Part shown: positions 13,325 to 20,200 of the stretch, piece by piece
Layout: each line of letters begins with the position of its first letter
Position numbering within the stretch: the stretch's first letter is position 1
DNA from: Candidatus Paceibacter normanii SCGC AAA255-P19
GTDB taxonomy: Bacteria > Patescibacteriota > Minisyncoccia > Minisyncoccales > Paceibacteraceae
Direction: 5' to 3'
DNA length: 22,450 nucleotides
Assembly (NCBI GenBank): GCA_000398025.1
Contig: ASKX01000010.1
Location: forward strand, 1 to 22,450
Position numbers and translations under genes: made by a program
The notes under the pieces: model-generated
The model's input: only the letters and a program-made list of their open reading frames with translations
Databases searched by the model: none
Told to the model about the DNA's origin: nothing

Positions 13325-13337
13325 CGGTTTTTGTCAG
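13309..13337 (-). promoter_or_regulatory. Promoter of trmD, -10 inside the terminator loop
   Basis: On minus, CTGACA (13337-13332), a 17-nt spacer and TAATAT (13314-13309), preceded by TGC as an extended -10. Predicted start is about 13302, at the end of the loop, so this transcript would lack the first arm of the terminator and escape it. Confidence 0.55.
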
Positions 13338-13350
13338 CAGAAATTCCTGC

Positions 13351-13677
13351 TTACAATTTCAGCTCTTCGAGGTCTTCTCCTGCAGTAGGAGTTCTTCTTT
13401 CTCGGGTAGCACCTCTACCACCAGCTGGTTCCTCGATCTTTAAATTCACGCGAGCGTGATTTTTCAGACCGACAATTCGAACCAAGTTTCTAAGAGCTCT
13501 GGCAGTAGATCCTTCTTTGCCGATGATCTGACCCATGTCTTCGGGGTTTACTTTCAAAGAAAGCAATACTCCCATTTCGTCAACCTTACGGTCAACTTTG
13601 ACATCTTCTGGGTTATCAACCAAAGCCTTAACGATGTACGCGAGGAAGTCTTGATCAGAAGGTTTTTTCTCAGCCAT
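13351..13677 (-). CDS. khpA: KH-domain RNA-binding protein KhpA
   Basis: A 108-residue KhpA (YlqC family). An N-terminal helix (QDFLAYIVKALVDNPEDVKVDRK) is followed by a type II KH domain with IIGKEGSTARALRNLVRIVG; GKEG supplies the GxxG loop for single-stranded RNA. The C-terminal tail (AGGRGATRERRTPTAGEDLEELKL) is Arg/Gly then acidic and makes it longer than the usual 75-90. KhpA usually pairs with KhpB/Jag in RNA regulation of growth and envelope synthesis; its partner is not in the window. The rpsP-khpA-trmD order is the common one, here interrupted by a 63-aa gene and lacking rimM. It has a promoter at 13811-13838 and a structured leader of about 100 nt. Confidence 0.93.
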   Translation of the reverse strand: MAEKKPSDQDFLAYIVKALVDNPEDVKVDRKVDEMGVLLSLKVNPEDMGQIIGKEGSTARALRNLVRIVGLKNHARVNLKIEEPAGGRGATRERRTPTAGEDLEELKL

Positions 13678-13703
13678 AATTCTTTCAGCGAATATGTTGT
13701 TCT

Positions 13704-13803
13704 AGTAGCTCAACCTTTCTTGCCCGCCTGGGGCGGGTAAACCTACTTCTCCTACTTTTCATTCAGGATTTCGGAGGTTCGGTAAATCTGTAATATAGCT
13801 ACT
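13704..13803 (-). promoter_or_regulatory. Structured 5' leader of khpA (candidate regulatory RNA)
   Basis: On minus, the predicted transcript starts with AGTAGCT (13803-13797), which pairs with AGCTACT (13710-13704) to close the leader. Inside, AACCT/AGGTT and TCCT/AGGA can pair, and CCCGCC/GGCGGG forms a 6-bp hairpin. The closure coincides with the predicted start. No match to a known riboswitch class was recognised. Confidence 0.5.
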
Positions 13804-13810
13804 GTTTAAT

Positions 13811-13838
13811 ATTTTAATCTTTATTTGGGATTTGTCAA
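13811..13838 (-). promoter_or_regulatory. Promoter of khpA
   Basis: On minus, a perfect TTGACA (13838-13833), 16-nt spacer, TAAAAT (13816-13811), predicted start about 13804. Its -35 follows the stem of hairpin element G by 7 nt. It shares the text CTTGACAAATC with the promoter at 14433-14460. Confidence 0.65.
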
Positions 13839-13841
13839 GGA

Positions 13842-13908
13842 CCAAGCCCGCCGAAGCGGGCGAAGGTGAAGATGAAGGCAAACTTTGGAAAAGGTAAACT
13901 TCATCGCC
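13842..13908 (-). repeat. Double-hairpin element, copy G (before the khpA promoter)
   Basis: On minus: GGC then stem 1 GATGAAG/CTTCATC with a long loop, linker TTCACCTTC, stem 2 GCCCGC/GCGGGC closed by TTCG (a C(UUCG)G tetraloop), tail TTGG. The linker is identical to copy C although the stems differ completely. It ends 4 nt before TTGACA. Confidence 0.8.
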
Positions 13909-14122
13909 TTCCCAGTAAGTTGCCAAGGAATAGAAGAGAGAGATTTCCTTTAGCTTCTCCTTAGCAACTGACTGGGGAGGAAGTAAACTTCCTCCCGAAG
14001 ATCCTTTTGGACCCTATTCCGCTTTTTGGCTAAATCACTTTTGATGATTAGAGCAGTGTACCCCGCTTCCGACCATCCTTCGATTAACTCAGGACAGCCG
14101 AAGACAGTAATCTATTCAGTTG
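13909..14122 (-). other. Gene-free structured region between the 63-aa gene and hairpin element G
   Basis: No convincing ORF. Near the element there is a 19-bp stem, CCCAGTCAGTTGCTAAGGA against TCCTTGGCAACTTACTGGG (13976-13958 with 13929-13911), with one mismatch and one T-G pair that is only a legal wobble if minus is the RNA strand. Next comes a perfect 9-bp stem GGGAGGAAG/CTTCCTCCC (13975-13996) and a small GGTCC/GGATC hairpin. The rest (14036-14122) holds the dispersed CATCCTTC motif. Core signatures of tmRNA, RNase P RNA and SRP RNA were looked for and not seen. An unclassified RNA or a mobile hairpin cluster is possible. Confidence 0.5.
14074..14099 (+). repeat. Dispersed CATCCTTC...TCAGGACA motif, copy 2
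   Basis: CATCCTTCGATTAACTCAGG then ACAGCC on plus; 20 of the first 23 bases match the minus-strand copy at 12584-12611. It lies in gene-free sequence downstream of the 63-aa gene. Confidence 0.6.
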
Positions 14123-14314
14123 TTAGTTGTTGTGAAGACCATCAGGAAGTTCTTGATGGAGACGAGGGGTCATATGAAACCTCATCTGGAGCTCCTCAGC
14201 TTTACATTGAGGAATGGGCATTCCTAAATCGTCGTACGCTGCCTCTGCTATCGGCTGAGGATCAGTACAAGATTCAGGATTGCGCTCCAAAACTTTAGTA
14301 ATTCTTCCAAACAT
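14123..14314 (-). CDS. Hypothetical 63-aa protein with a strong ribosome-binding site
   Basis: I do not recognise it. It starts MFGRITKVLERNPES, is Pro/Glu/His-rich (MPIPQCKAEELQMRFHMTPRLHQ) and ends ELPDGLHNN. It has two Cys (near 16 and 37) but no CxxC, no transmembrane segment and no signal peptide. AAAGGAGG sits 5 nt before the ATG, and one perfect extended promoter plus a second good one precede it, so translation is well supported although the coding content is thin. It lies between rpsP and khpA. The opposite strand also has an ORF (TTG start, no ribosome-binding site), which I consider the shadow. It could be a small lineage-specific protein. Confidence 0.55.
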   Translation of the reverse strand: MFGRITKVLERNPESCTDPQPIAEAAYDDLGMPIPQCKAEELQMRFHMTPRLHQELPDGLHNN

Positions 14315-14349
14315 GCCATCCTCCTTTACGGTGTTTTTTCAAATATAAC

Positions 14350-14375
14350 AGGCGGCTCTCGCGAGAGAGCCGCCT
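14350..14375 (-). promoter_or_regulatory. Strong hairpin in the leader of the 63-aa gene
   Basis: AGGCGGCTCTC and GAGAGCCGCCT form a perfect 11-bp GC-rich stem with a 4-base loop. No T-tract follows on either strand, so it is not a plain terminator. It lies between the promoters and the ribosome-binding site and may protect or regulate the mRNA. Confidence 0.6.
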
Positions 14376-14384
14376 GACAGTCAG

Positions 14385-14412
14385 ATTATAAAAAATACCT
14401 ATATATTGGTAA
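14385..14412 (-). promoter_or_regulatory. Second promoter of the 63-aa gene
   Basis: On minus, TTACCA (14412-14407), 16-nt spacer, perfect TATAAT (14390-14385). Its start would be about 14378, immediately before the 11-bp hairpin. Confidence 0.4.
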
Positions 14413-14413
14413 C

Positions 14414-14470
14414 TCTCTCCCTTAACAAACCTATTATAACATATACTTCAGATTTGTCAAGAGGGAGAGA
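14414..14470. repeat. 9-bp inverted repeat flanking a promoter
   Basis: TCTCTCCCT (14414-14422) and AGGGAGAGA (14462-14470) are perfect inverted copies on either side of the promoter at 14433-14460. It could be a split operator, or a stem in read-through RNA from rpsP. Confidence 0.55.
14433..14460 (-). promoter_or_regulatory. Consensus extended -10 promoter downstream of rpsP
   Basis: On minus, TTGACA (14460-14455), 16-nt spacer ending TGT, TATAAT (14438-14433). Both hexamers are perfect and a TGn extension is present, making this the strongest promoter in the window. It starts transcription toward the 63-aa gene and possibly khpA. Confidence 0.8.
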
Positions 14471-14474
14471 AGTA

Positions 14475-14915
14475 TTATTCTGTTTTGGATTCCTCTTCTT
14501 TTGGTTCCTCTTCCTTTGTTTTTACTTCCTCAGCCGGTCTCTCTTCAACTGGTTTCTCTTCTGTTGACTTTTCTTCTTTCGGAGCTTCTTCTACCTTTGG
14601 AACCTCGACAGCTGGTTTCTCCTCAGTTGGTTTTTCTTCCTTTTTCTTCGGTTTTTTATGCACGTCTATCTTCTTTCCTTCAATAATTTTTTCGGAAACC
14701 AGCAAATTATGAACCGTATTCGAAGGTTTAGCTCCTACTGATAACCAATATTTAATCCGCTCTGGCTTTAAAACTTTCTTTTTAGTTAAAGGATCAAAAA
14801 AACCAACCGTTTCCACAAAACGGCCTTTAGTAGAGGCTCTTCTTTTGTCTGTAACTACTATCTTGAACGATGGCTGATTTTTTTTACCGGTTCGAAAAAA
14901 TCTAATAACTAACAT
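14475..14915 (-). CDS. rpsP: Ribosomal protein bS16 with a long charged C-terminal tail
   Basis: A 146-residue S16. The core (1-85: MLVIRFFRTGKKNQPSFKIVV, KGRFVETVGFFDPL, ERIKYWLSVGAKPSNTVHNLL) is standard for this small-subunit assembly protein. The tail of about 60 residues is a low-complexity Lys/Glu/Pro string (repeats like EEKP and EEKPVEERP), net acidic and probably disordered; usual S16 is 80-100 residues. Six bases separate it from rnc upstream, so both are one operon. The tail is in frame with no sign of a frameshift. A strong promoter begins just after the stop. The tail's role, if any, is unknown. Confidence 0.95.
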   Translation of the reverse strand: MLVIRFFRTGKKNQPSFKIVVTDKRRASTKGRFVETVGFFDPLTKKKVLKPERIKYWLSVGAKPSNTVHNLLVSEKIIEGKKIDVHKKPKKKEEKPTEEKPAVEVPKVEEAPKEEKSTEEKPVEERPAEEVKTKEEEPKEEESKTE

Positions 14916-14921
14916 AGTAAT

Positions 14922-15614
14922 TTACCAGCCCTTTTCTTTTAGGGCGTTTTTAGCAGCTTCACTTTCGGCTTCTTGCTTAGAGGAACCTTCACCTTTAGCT
15001 ATCAGTTCTTTATCCAGAAAGACACCGATAACAAAATGTTTGGCATGGTCTGGCCCCCACTCTTCTAAAACTTTGTAGGCGGGGGTAATACCGACTTTCT
15101 CTTGGGTCTCTTCCTGAAATTGAGATTTAGCATCTTTCAACAGACCAGCTTCGATAATATAAGGAATTTGGGGGATTAAATGCTTCTCAATAAATACTTT
15201 ACAGGCGTCGTACCCTTGGTCAAGATAAAAGGCCCCAATTAGCGACTCGAAAGTATTGGCTAAAATATATTGACGAGCCTTCCCAATCTCTTTGGTTTCG
15301 CCGCGGGAGAGTAAAAGAAAATCATTAAACCCCAAATTTTTAGCAACTTCTGAAAGCATTCTAGCATTAACCAAGGCGGCTCGCCAACTGGTCAATTCCC
15401 CTTCTGATTTTTTAGGGTATTTCTGATAAAGATGCTCGGTAACGATTAGCTCCAAAACGGCATCCCCTAAGAATTCTAACCTTTCATTGTTCTCTAAGAG
15501 GGAATCGGGGTTTTCATTCAGATAAGAACGGTGGCAAAAGGCCTGGGTTAATAATTCTTTGTTCTTAAAATTAAGGCCTAACTTTTTTTCTAATTTAGAA
15601 AAATCTTTTACCAT
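14922..15614 (-). CDS. rnc: Ribonuclease III
   Basis: A 230-residue RNase III of usual length. It cuts double-stranded RNA, including rRNA precursors. The catalytic domain shows CHRSYLNENPDSLLENNERLEFLGDAVLELIVTEHLY (NERLEFLGDAVLE signature near 43-55) and the second acidic site at TFESLIGAFYLDQG. The C-terminal double-stranded RNA-binding domain runs from about 160 (DAKSQFQEETQEK) to EAESEAAKNALKEKG. The ATG lies 4 nt after the second hairpin stem of element H with no Shine-Dalgarno. It is followed by rpsP after 6 nt. Given the many hairpins in this region's mRNAs, the enzyme could also process them; that is speculation. Confidence 0.97.
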   Translation of the reverse strand: MVKDFSKLEKKLGLNFKNKELLTQAFCHRSYLNENPDSLLENNERLEFLGDAVLELIVTEHLYQKYPKKSEGELTSWRAALVNARMLSEVAKNLGFNDFLLLSRGETKEIGKARQYILANTFESLIGAFYLDQGYDACKVFIEKHLIPQIPYIIEAGLLKDAKSQFQEETQEKVGITPAYKVLEEWGPDHAKHFVIGVFLDKELIAKGEGSSKQEAESEAAKNALKEKGW

Positions 15615-15668
15615 TGAGATAAATTGGAAATTTATTGAAGATCGAAATGAATTGAAAATTCATTGAGC
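15615..15668 (-). repeat. Double-hairpin element, copy H (before rnc)
   Basis: On minus: GCTC, stem 1 AATGAATT/AATTCATT (8 bp, loop TTC), linker TCGATCTTC, stem 2 ATAAATT/AATTTAT (7 bp, loop TCC), tail CTCA ending at the rnc ATG. It fills the nusB-rnc gap. More diverged than copies A-D, but with the same layout. Confidence 0.72.
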
Positions 15669-15671
15669 ATA

Positions 15672-16103
15672 TTATTTCTTTTCGCTTGGCTCTATTTCCT
15701 TAAATACTGTTCCCAAGACACCGTTTATAAACTTGCCAGAACTCTCCCCACCAAAACTTTTAGCCAATTCAATAGCTTCGTTAATCGCTACTTTGGGAGG
15801 AACGGCCGTTTTGTCTTCATATAATAATTCATACAACCCAATTCTTAAAACATTTCTATCGACAATGCTAATTTGGTTAATCGGCCATTCGGGAGCTGCC
15901 TTTTCCATAATTTTATCAATTGCATCAAGGCGTTGAATTACTCCGGTGACCAATTCCCAAACAAAACTGGGGTCATCTAGCCCAGGACCAAATTCTTTAA
16001 CATTTCTCTCAACAATCTTTTCTAAATCTGCCTTTTTTCCTGAAAAGTCCCATTCATAGAGGGACTGCATGGCAATGGAACGTGATAAATGTCTGGAGGC
16101 CAT
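15672..16103 (-). CDS. nusB: Transcription antitermination factor NusB
   Basis: A 143-residue all-helical protein of normal length. It binds boxA RNA with S10 (NusE) in rRNA antitermination. Seen: the N-terminal RHLSRSIAMQSLYEWDFSGK, then IDKIMEKAAPEWPINQISIVDRNVLRIGLYELLY and the conserved IAINEAIELAKSFG-like segment (VAINEAIELAKSFGGESSGKFINGVLGTV). It lies 7 nt after rpmF and is followed by element H and rnc, so it belongs to an rRNA/ribosome maturation cluster (rnhB-rpmF-nusB-rnc-rpsP). Assignment is secure. Confidence 0.96.
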   Translation of the reverse strand: MASRHLSRSIAMQSLYEWDFSGKKADLEKIVERNVKEFGPGLDDPSFVWELVTGVIQRLDAIDKIMEKAAPEWPINQISIVDRNVLRIGLYELLYEDKTAVPPKVAINEAIELAKSFGGESSGKFINGVLGTVFKEIEPSEKK

Positions 16104-16110
16104 ATTTTAT

Positions 16111-16407
16111 TTACCTTTTAGAAAGTTCTTGCCAGGTTAAGGATTTTTCTTTTTTGGCTTCCTTTTTTTCTGCTTCCTCTTTAGCTTTCATTTCTTTTTC
16201 TTTAGCTTTTTTTTCTTTTTTAGTTAATTTTTTGAGAACATCAACCACTTCACTACCTTTGTAATATCCGCAATTCCAGCAAATAACGTGGGGCAGCACC
16301 GGCTTGCCGCACTTCGGACATTTGGTTAGGCCTGGTTTTTTCAAAAAAATCTGAGACCTTCTTTTGTCTCTTCTGGATTTGGTGTGTTTTTGCTTTGGAA
16401 CAGCCAT
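16111..16407 (-). CDS. rpmF: Ribosomal protein bL32 with an extended charged tail
   Basis: A 98-residue L32. The core (MAVPKQKHTKSRRDKRRSQIFL, then CPKCGKPVLPHVICWNCGYYKG) is complete with four Cys for zinc. The C-terminal 45 residues (KKLTKKEKKAKEKEMKAKEE to LTWQELSKR) are Lys/Glu-rich and helical; ordinary L32 is about 55-65 residues. The start at 16407 is chosen by homology, since upstream in-frame residues do not resemble L32. It is 20 nt after rnhB and 7 nt before nusB. Similar charged tails occur here on S16 and, at the N-terminus, on L7/L12. Confidence 0.94.
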   Translation of the reverse strand: MAVPKQKHTKSRRDKRRSQIFLKKPGLTKCPKCGKPVLPHVICWNCGYYKGSEVVDVLKKLTKKEKKAKEKEMKAKEEAEKKEAKKEKSLTWQELSKR

Positions 16408-16427
16408 ATCAATAGCGTAACATATAT

Positions 16428-17078
16428 TTAAATTTTCTTCAAGGCAAACAATGACCAATTCTTAATCAAACCCTTAACCGGTTTAAAGCTTTTCCTATGT
16501 ATTTTGCACGGACCATATCTTCTTAATTTTCTTCGATGGATCTTTGTGGGATAGCCCTTATGTTGGGCAAAACCATAGCGAGAATATTTCTGATGATACC
16601 TTTCCATTATTCTGTCTCGGGTAACTTTGGCAATAATGGAAGCTGCCGCACAGGAAAAAACTTTTTCATCCGCTTTGACAATTGATTTTTGAGGAATTTT
16701 TAAATCCAAACTCATTCTCCCATCTAAAACTAAAAAGTTGGGTTTCCTTCTTAATTTTTCTATGGCTCGTTTCATGGCTAATTTGGTAGCTTGAAAAATA
16801 TTTATTTTGTCAATTACTTTTTCTGAAACCTTCCCTATCCCCCACTCAATCGCCTGATGTTTGGTTAAAATCTTATAAAACTCTCCTCTTTTCTTTGGTG
16901 ATAATTTCTTCGAATCCTTTAAAACTAGTTTTCGAAGATCGGGACTCCGAAAATTGATTAAGACGACGGCAGCAGCGACGACCGGACCGGCTAAAGGTCC
17001 TCGGCCAGCTTCATCTAGACAAGCCACCCTTATGAACCCCTTTCTCCATAGCTTTCTTTCTTCATTTAAAGAAACCAT
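16428..17078 (-). CDS. rnhB: Ribonuclease HII
   Basis: A 216-residue RNase HII. It cleaves the RNA strand of RNA-DNA hybrids and removes single ribonucleotides from DNA. Active-site motifs: CLDEAGRGPLAGPVVAAAVV (Asp-Glu pair near residue 21), LVLDGRMSL and CAAASIIAKVTRDRIM with the other acidic residues, then QHKGYPTKIHRRKLRRYGPC. The start at 17078 (MVSLNEERKLWRKG) is preferred; a longer frame to 17123 would translate hairpin element C. TACAAT about 10 nt before this ATG suggests a possible leaderless transcript, but no good -35 goes with it. It heads the minus-strand block and is divergent from dnaE. Confidence 0.95.
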   Translation of the reverse strand: MVSLNEERKLWRKGFIRVACLDEAGRGPLAGPVVAAAVVLINFRSPDLRKLVLKDSKKLSPKKRGEFYKILTKHQAIEWGIGKVSEKVIDKINIFQATKLAMKRAIEKLRRKPNFLVLDGRMSLDLKIPQKSIVKADEKVFSCAAASIIAKVTRDRIMERYHQKYSRYGFAQHKGYPTKIHRRKLRRYGPCKIHRKSFKPVKGLIKNWSLFALKKI

Positions 17079-17097
17079 ATTGTTATATTGTAGCATG

Positions 17098-17150
17098 GGC
17101 GATGAGATAAATCTCATCTTCACCTTCGTTTTCGTTTTGCGAAAACTCGG
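17098..17150 (+). repeat. Double-hairpin element, copy C (before the dnaE promoter)
   Basis: GGC, stem 1 GATGAGAT/ATCTCATC (8 bp, loop AA), linker TTCACCTTC, stem 2 GTTTTCG/CGAAAAC (7 bp, loop TTTTG), tail TCGG. It ends 3 nt before the -35 of the dnaE promoter, and lies between the divergent genes rnhB and dnaE. Confidence 0.9.
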
Positions 17151-17153
17151 TAT

Positions 17154-17182
17154 TTGACTAGATTGAGAGAAAAAAGTAAAAT
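17154..17182 (+). promoter_or_regulatory. Promoter of dnaE
   Basis: TTGACT (17154-17159), 17-nt spacer, TAAAAT (17177-17182); predicted start about 17189. The leader of about 80 nt then contains hairpin element D, so D is transcribed in the dnaE leader while C lies upstream of the promoter. Confidence 0.65.
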
Positions 17183-17214
17183 AATTTAATTGGCGAAGAG
17201 GACTTTTATTTTGG

Positions 17215-17270
17215 GTCGATGAAGCTAAGGCTTCATCTCCAGTTTCGTCTTAATAAATTAAGACTCACTC
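17215..17270 (+). repeat. Double-hairpin element, copy D (dnaE leader)
   Basis: GTC, stem 1 GATGAAGC/GCTTCATC (8 bp, loop TAAG), linker TCCAGTTTC, stem 2 GTCTTAA/TTAAGAC (7 bp, loop TAAA), tail TCACTCT, then the dnaE ATG. The second copy in this intergenic gap, same orientation as C. Confidence 0.9.
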
Positions 17271-17271
17271 T

Positions 17272-20200
17272 ATGAAGTTTACCCATTTACACGTTCACTC
17301 TCACTATTCCTTACTGGATGGTCTGTCCAAGATTGATGAGCTTTTGGATAGAGTGAAGGAATTGGGAATGGATTCGGTTGCCTTGACCGACCACGGAAAT
17401 ATTTACGGAGCAGTAGAATTCTACAAAAAAGCAAAAGATAGAGGAATAAAACCGATTATTGGTTCTGAGATTTATCTGGCCCTTGAAAGCATGCACCAAG
17501 AGAGACCAAATGTTGATGACAAGAGATATCATTTGGTTTTGTTAGTAAAGAACGAGCAGGGATATCAAAACTTAGTTAAACTTTTGACCAAAGCCCACCT
17601 GGAGGGTTTTTATTATAAACCCAGGGTTGATGAAGAACTGTTGGCTAAACACTCAGAAGGATTGATCGCTCTTTCGGCCTGCCTGGCTGGTAAAATTCCT
17701 AAAATGATTGTGCAAAGAAAAATGGGGGAAGCAGAAAAAACTGCCTTGCGCTATCAGGAAATTTTTGGCAAGGGTAATTTTTATTTAGACATTCAGCATC
17801 ACCCCAACTCTCCTGACCAAAAAACTGCCAATAAGGGCCTAATTGCTATTTCTAAAAAGTATGGCATTCCTCTGGTGGCTACTAATGATGTTCATTATTT
17901 AAAGCCCGAAGATGCTGAGGCCCAAGACATTTTAATGTTAATTAATACCGGCGCTGACCCCAACGATCCTGAGCGGCTAAGTTTAAGAGAAGATGACTTT
18001 TCCCTGCGCAGCCCGGAACAGATGGCAAAAGATTTCAAAAGCTTACCTGAAGCTATTGAAAATACCCAAAAAGTTGCCGAACAGTGCAATTTCCAATTTG
18101 ATTTAGGAAAGATTAAACTACCAACCTTTGAAACACCTTCAGGAAAAACTCAAGATGAATACTTAACTGAGCTCTGTCAGCAGGGTCTTAAAAAGAGATT
18201 TGGAGAACAGCCCTCAAAAGAAGCTCTGGACAGATTAAACTATGAGCTTTCAGTGATTAAGCAAACTAGTTTTGCTCCTTACTTTTTGATCGTTCAAGAT
18301 TTTGTTAATTGGGCAAAGCAAAATCGGATTATTGTAGGACCGGGCCGAGGTTCAGTTGGTGGCTCTTTGGTGGCTTACTTGCTTAATATCACTAACGTTG
18401 ATCCTCTAAAATATAATCTTTTATTTGAAAGATTTTTAAACCCAGACAGAATTTCTCTGCCCGACATTGATCTTGATTTTACCGACCGCCGGAGAGATGA
18501 AGTAATAAATTACGTCGCTCAAAAATATGGCCGAGACAGAGTGGCTCAAATTATTACTTTTGGCACTATGGCGGCCCGAGCCGTAGTTAGAGATGTGGGT
18601 AGAGCTTTTAATTATGCTTACAGTTATTGCGATCAAATTGCCAAGATGATTCCTTTTGGTCTAACCTTAGACCAAACTTTGGCCAGCGTGGATGAATTTC
18701 GCCAGGCCTATTTAAGCGATCCTCAGGCCAAAAAGTTAATTGATTTTGCCAAGAAGCTGGAAGGAGTAGCTCGCCATGCTTCCACTCATGCCTGCGGAGT
18801 GGTAATTTCAGCTGAGCCTTTAGATAAAATAGTCCCTTTGCAGCACCCCACTCAAGATGACCAAGTCATTGTTACTCAGTATGAGATGCACTCGATTGAA
18901 GATTTGGGCTTGTTAAAAATGGATTTCTTGGGATTGAAGAACTTAACCATTATTGAAGACACCCTGGCCCGGATTTATAAAGTACAAGGTAAAAAGATTG
19001 ATATCGAAAACATTCCTCAGGGCGATAAAGCTGTTTTTAAGCTTTTACAGGGCGGAGAAACAGTTGGCGTCTTCCAGCTTGAGAGCGAAGGAATGAGGAG
19101 ATATCTTAAGCAATTAAAGCCCACTGAATTTGAAGATATAATTGCTATGGTGGCTCTCTACCGACCAGGCCCTATGTCTCTTATCCCAGAATATATCGCT
19201 GGAAAACATAAAAAAAAGAGGGTTGATTATCTCCATCCCAAATTAAAACAGATCCTAGGCTCCACTTATGGAATTGCTGTTTATCAAGAGCAAATTATGC
19301 AAATTGCCCAAGAGTTGGCTGGATTTACTTTGTCTGAAGCTGATGTTTTAAGAAAAGCTATTGGTAAAAAAATTAAAAAACTTTTAATGGGCCAAAAGGA
19401 AAAATTTATTGGGGGAGCAACTAAAAACGGAATAGATGAAAATGTTTCTTTGAAAATTTGGCACTGGATTGAACCTTTTGCCAGATATTCTTTTAACCGC
19501 TCACATGCCGCCGCCTATGCTACTATTGCCTATCAAACTGCTTATTTGAAATCTCATTTCCCAGTTGAATTTATGGCTTCCCTCTTAACTTCAGAAAGGA
19601 ACGACGTAGAAAGAATTGGCTTTTTAATTACCGAAGCTAAAAAAATGGGAATTGAAGTTTTGTCCCCAGATATCAATGAAAGCTTGCAGAACTTTACTGT
19701 TGTTCCTCCCCAAGAAATTCGCTTTGGGCTCTTGGCTATCAAAAATGTTGGCTACAATATTGTCGAAACTATTGTCAAGGAAAGAAAAGCCATGGGCACT
19801 TATAGTTCAATTTTAGATTTTGCTAGCCGGATTAATTCCCGCGATTTAAATAAAAAATCTTTAGAAAGTTTAATTAAGGCTGGGGTTTTTGATAAAATAG
19901 CCGAAAGGAATCAACTGTTGTTTAACTTGGAAAGACTACTGGATTCAGCCAGAGAAACTCAAAGAATAAAAGCTAATGGCCAAAGGGGTCTTTTTGATGG
20001 CCTGGTCGCCACCAATGAATTTCAGTTAACAGCCACCGAACCCGCTTCTAAAACGGAAAAATTAAATTGGGAAAAGGAATTATTAGGGCTTTTTGTTACC
20101 TCTCATCCTTTAGAAGATTTCAGAAGAGTTTTTGAAAAAAAATGTCCTAGTATCTCAAAAATTAAAACTTTTACCAATCGTCAGGTTAGAACCGGCGGGC

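Noticed and set aside
13842..14122. tmRNA, RNase P RNA or SRP RNA gene
   Set aside because: The conserved cores of these RNAs that I looked for are missing on both strands.
14026..14298. 90-aa open frame on plus opposite the 63-aa gene
   Set aside because: It starts with TTG, has no ribosome-binding site or promoter and has odd composition; the minus-strand frame has strong expression signals.
14350..14375. GC-rich 11-bp hairpin as an intrinsic terminator
   Set aside because: No T-tract follows on either strand; listed as a leader hairpin instead.
17084..17096. TACAAT as a full promoter for rnhB
   Set aside because: A -10-like hexamer is present but no acceptable -35 lies 16-18 nt upstream, so it is only mentioned.
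17079..17123. Longer rnhB start
   Set aside because: The extra residues translate part of hairpin element C and do not resemble RNase HII; the MVSLNEE start is preferred.
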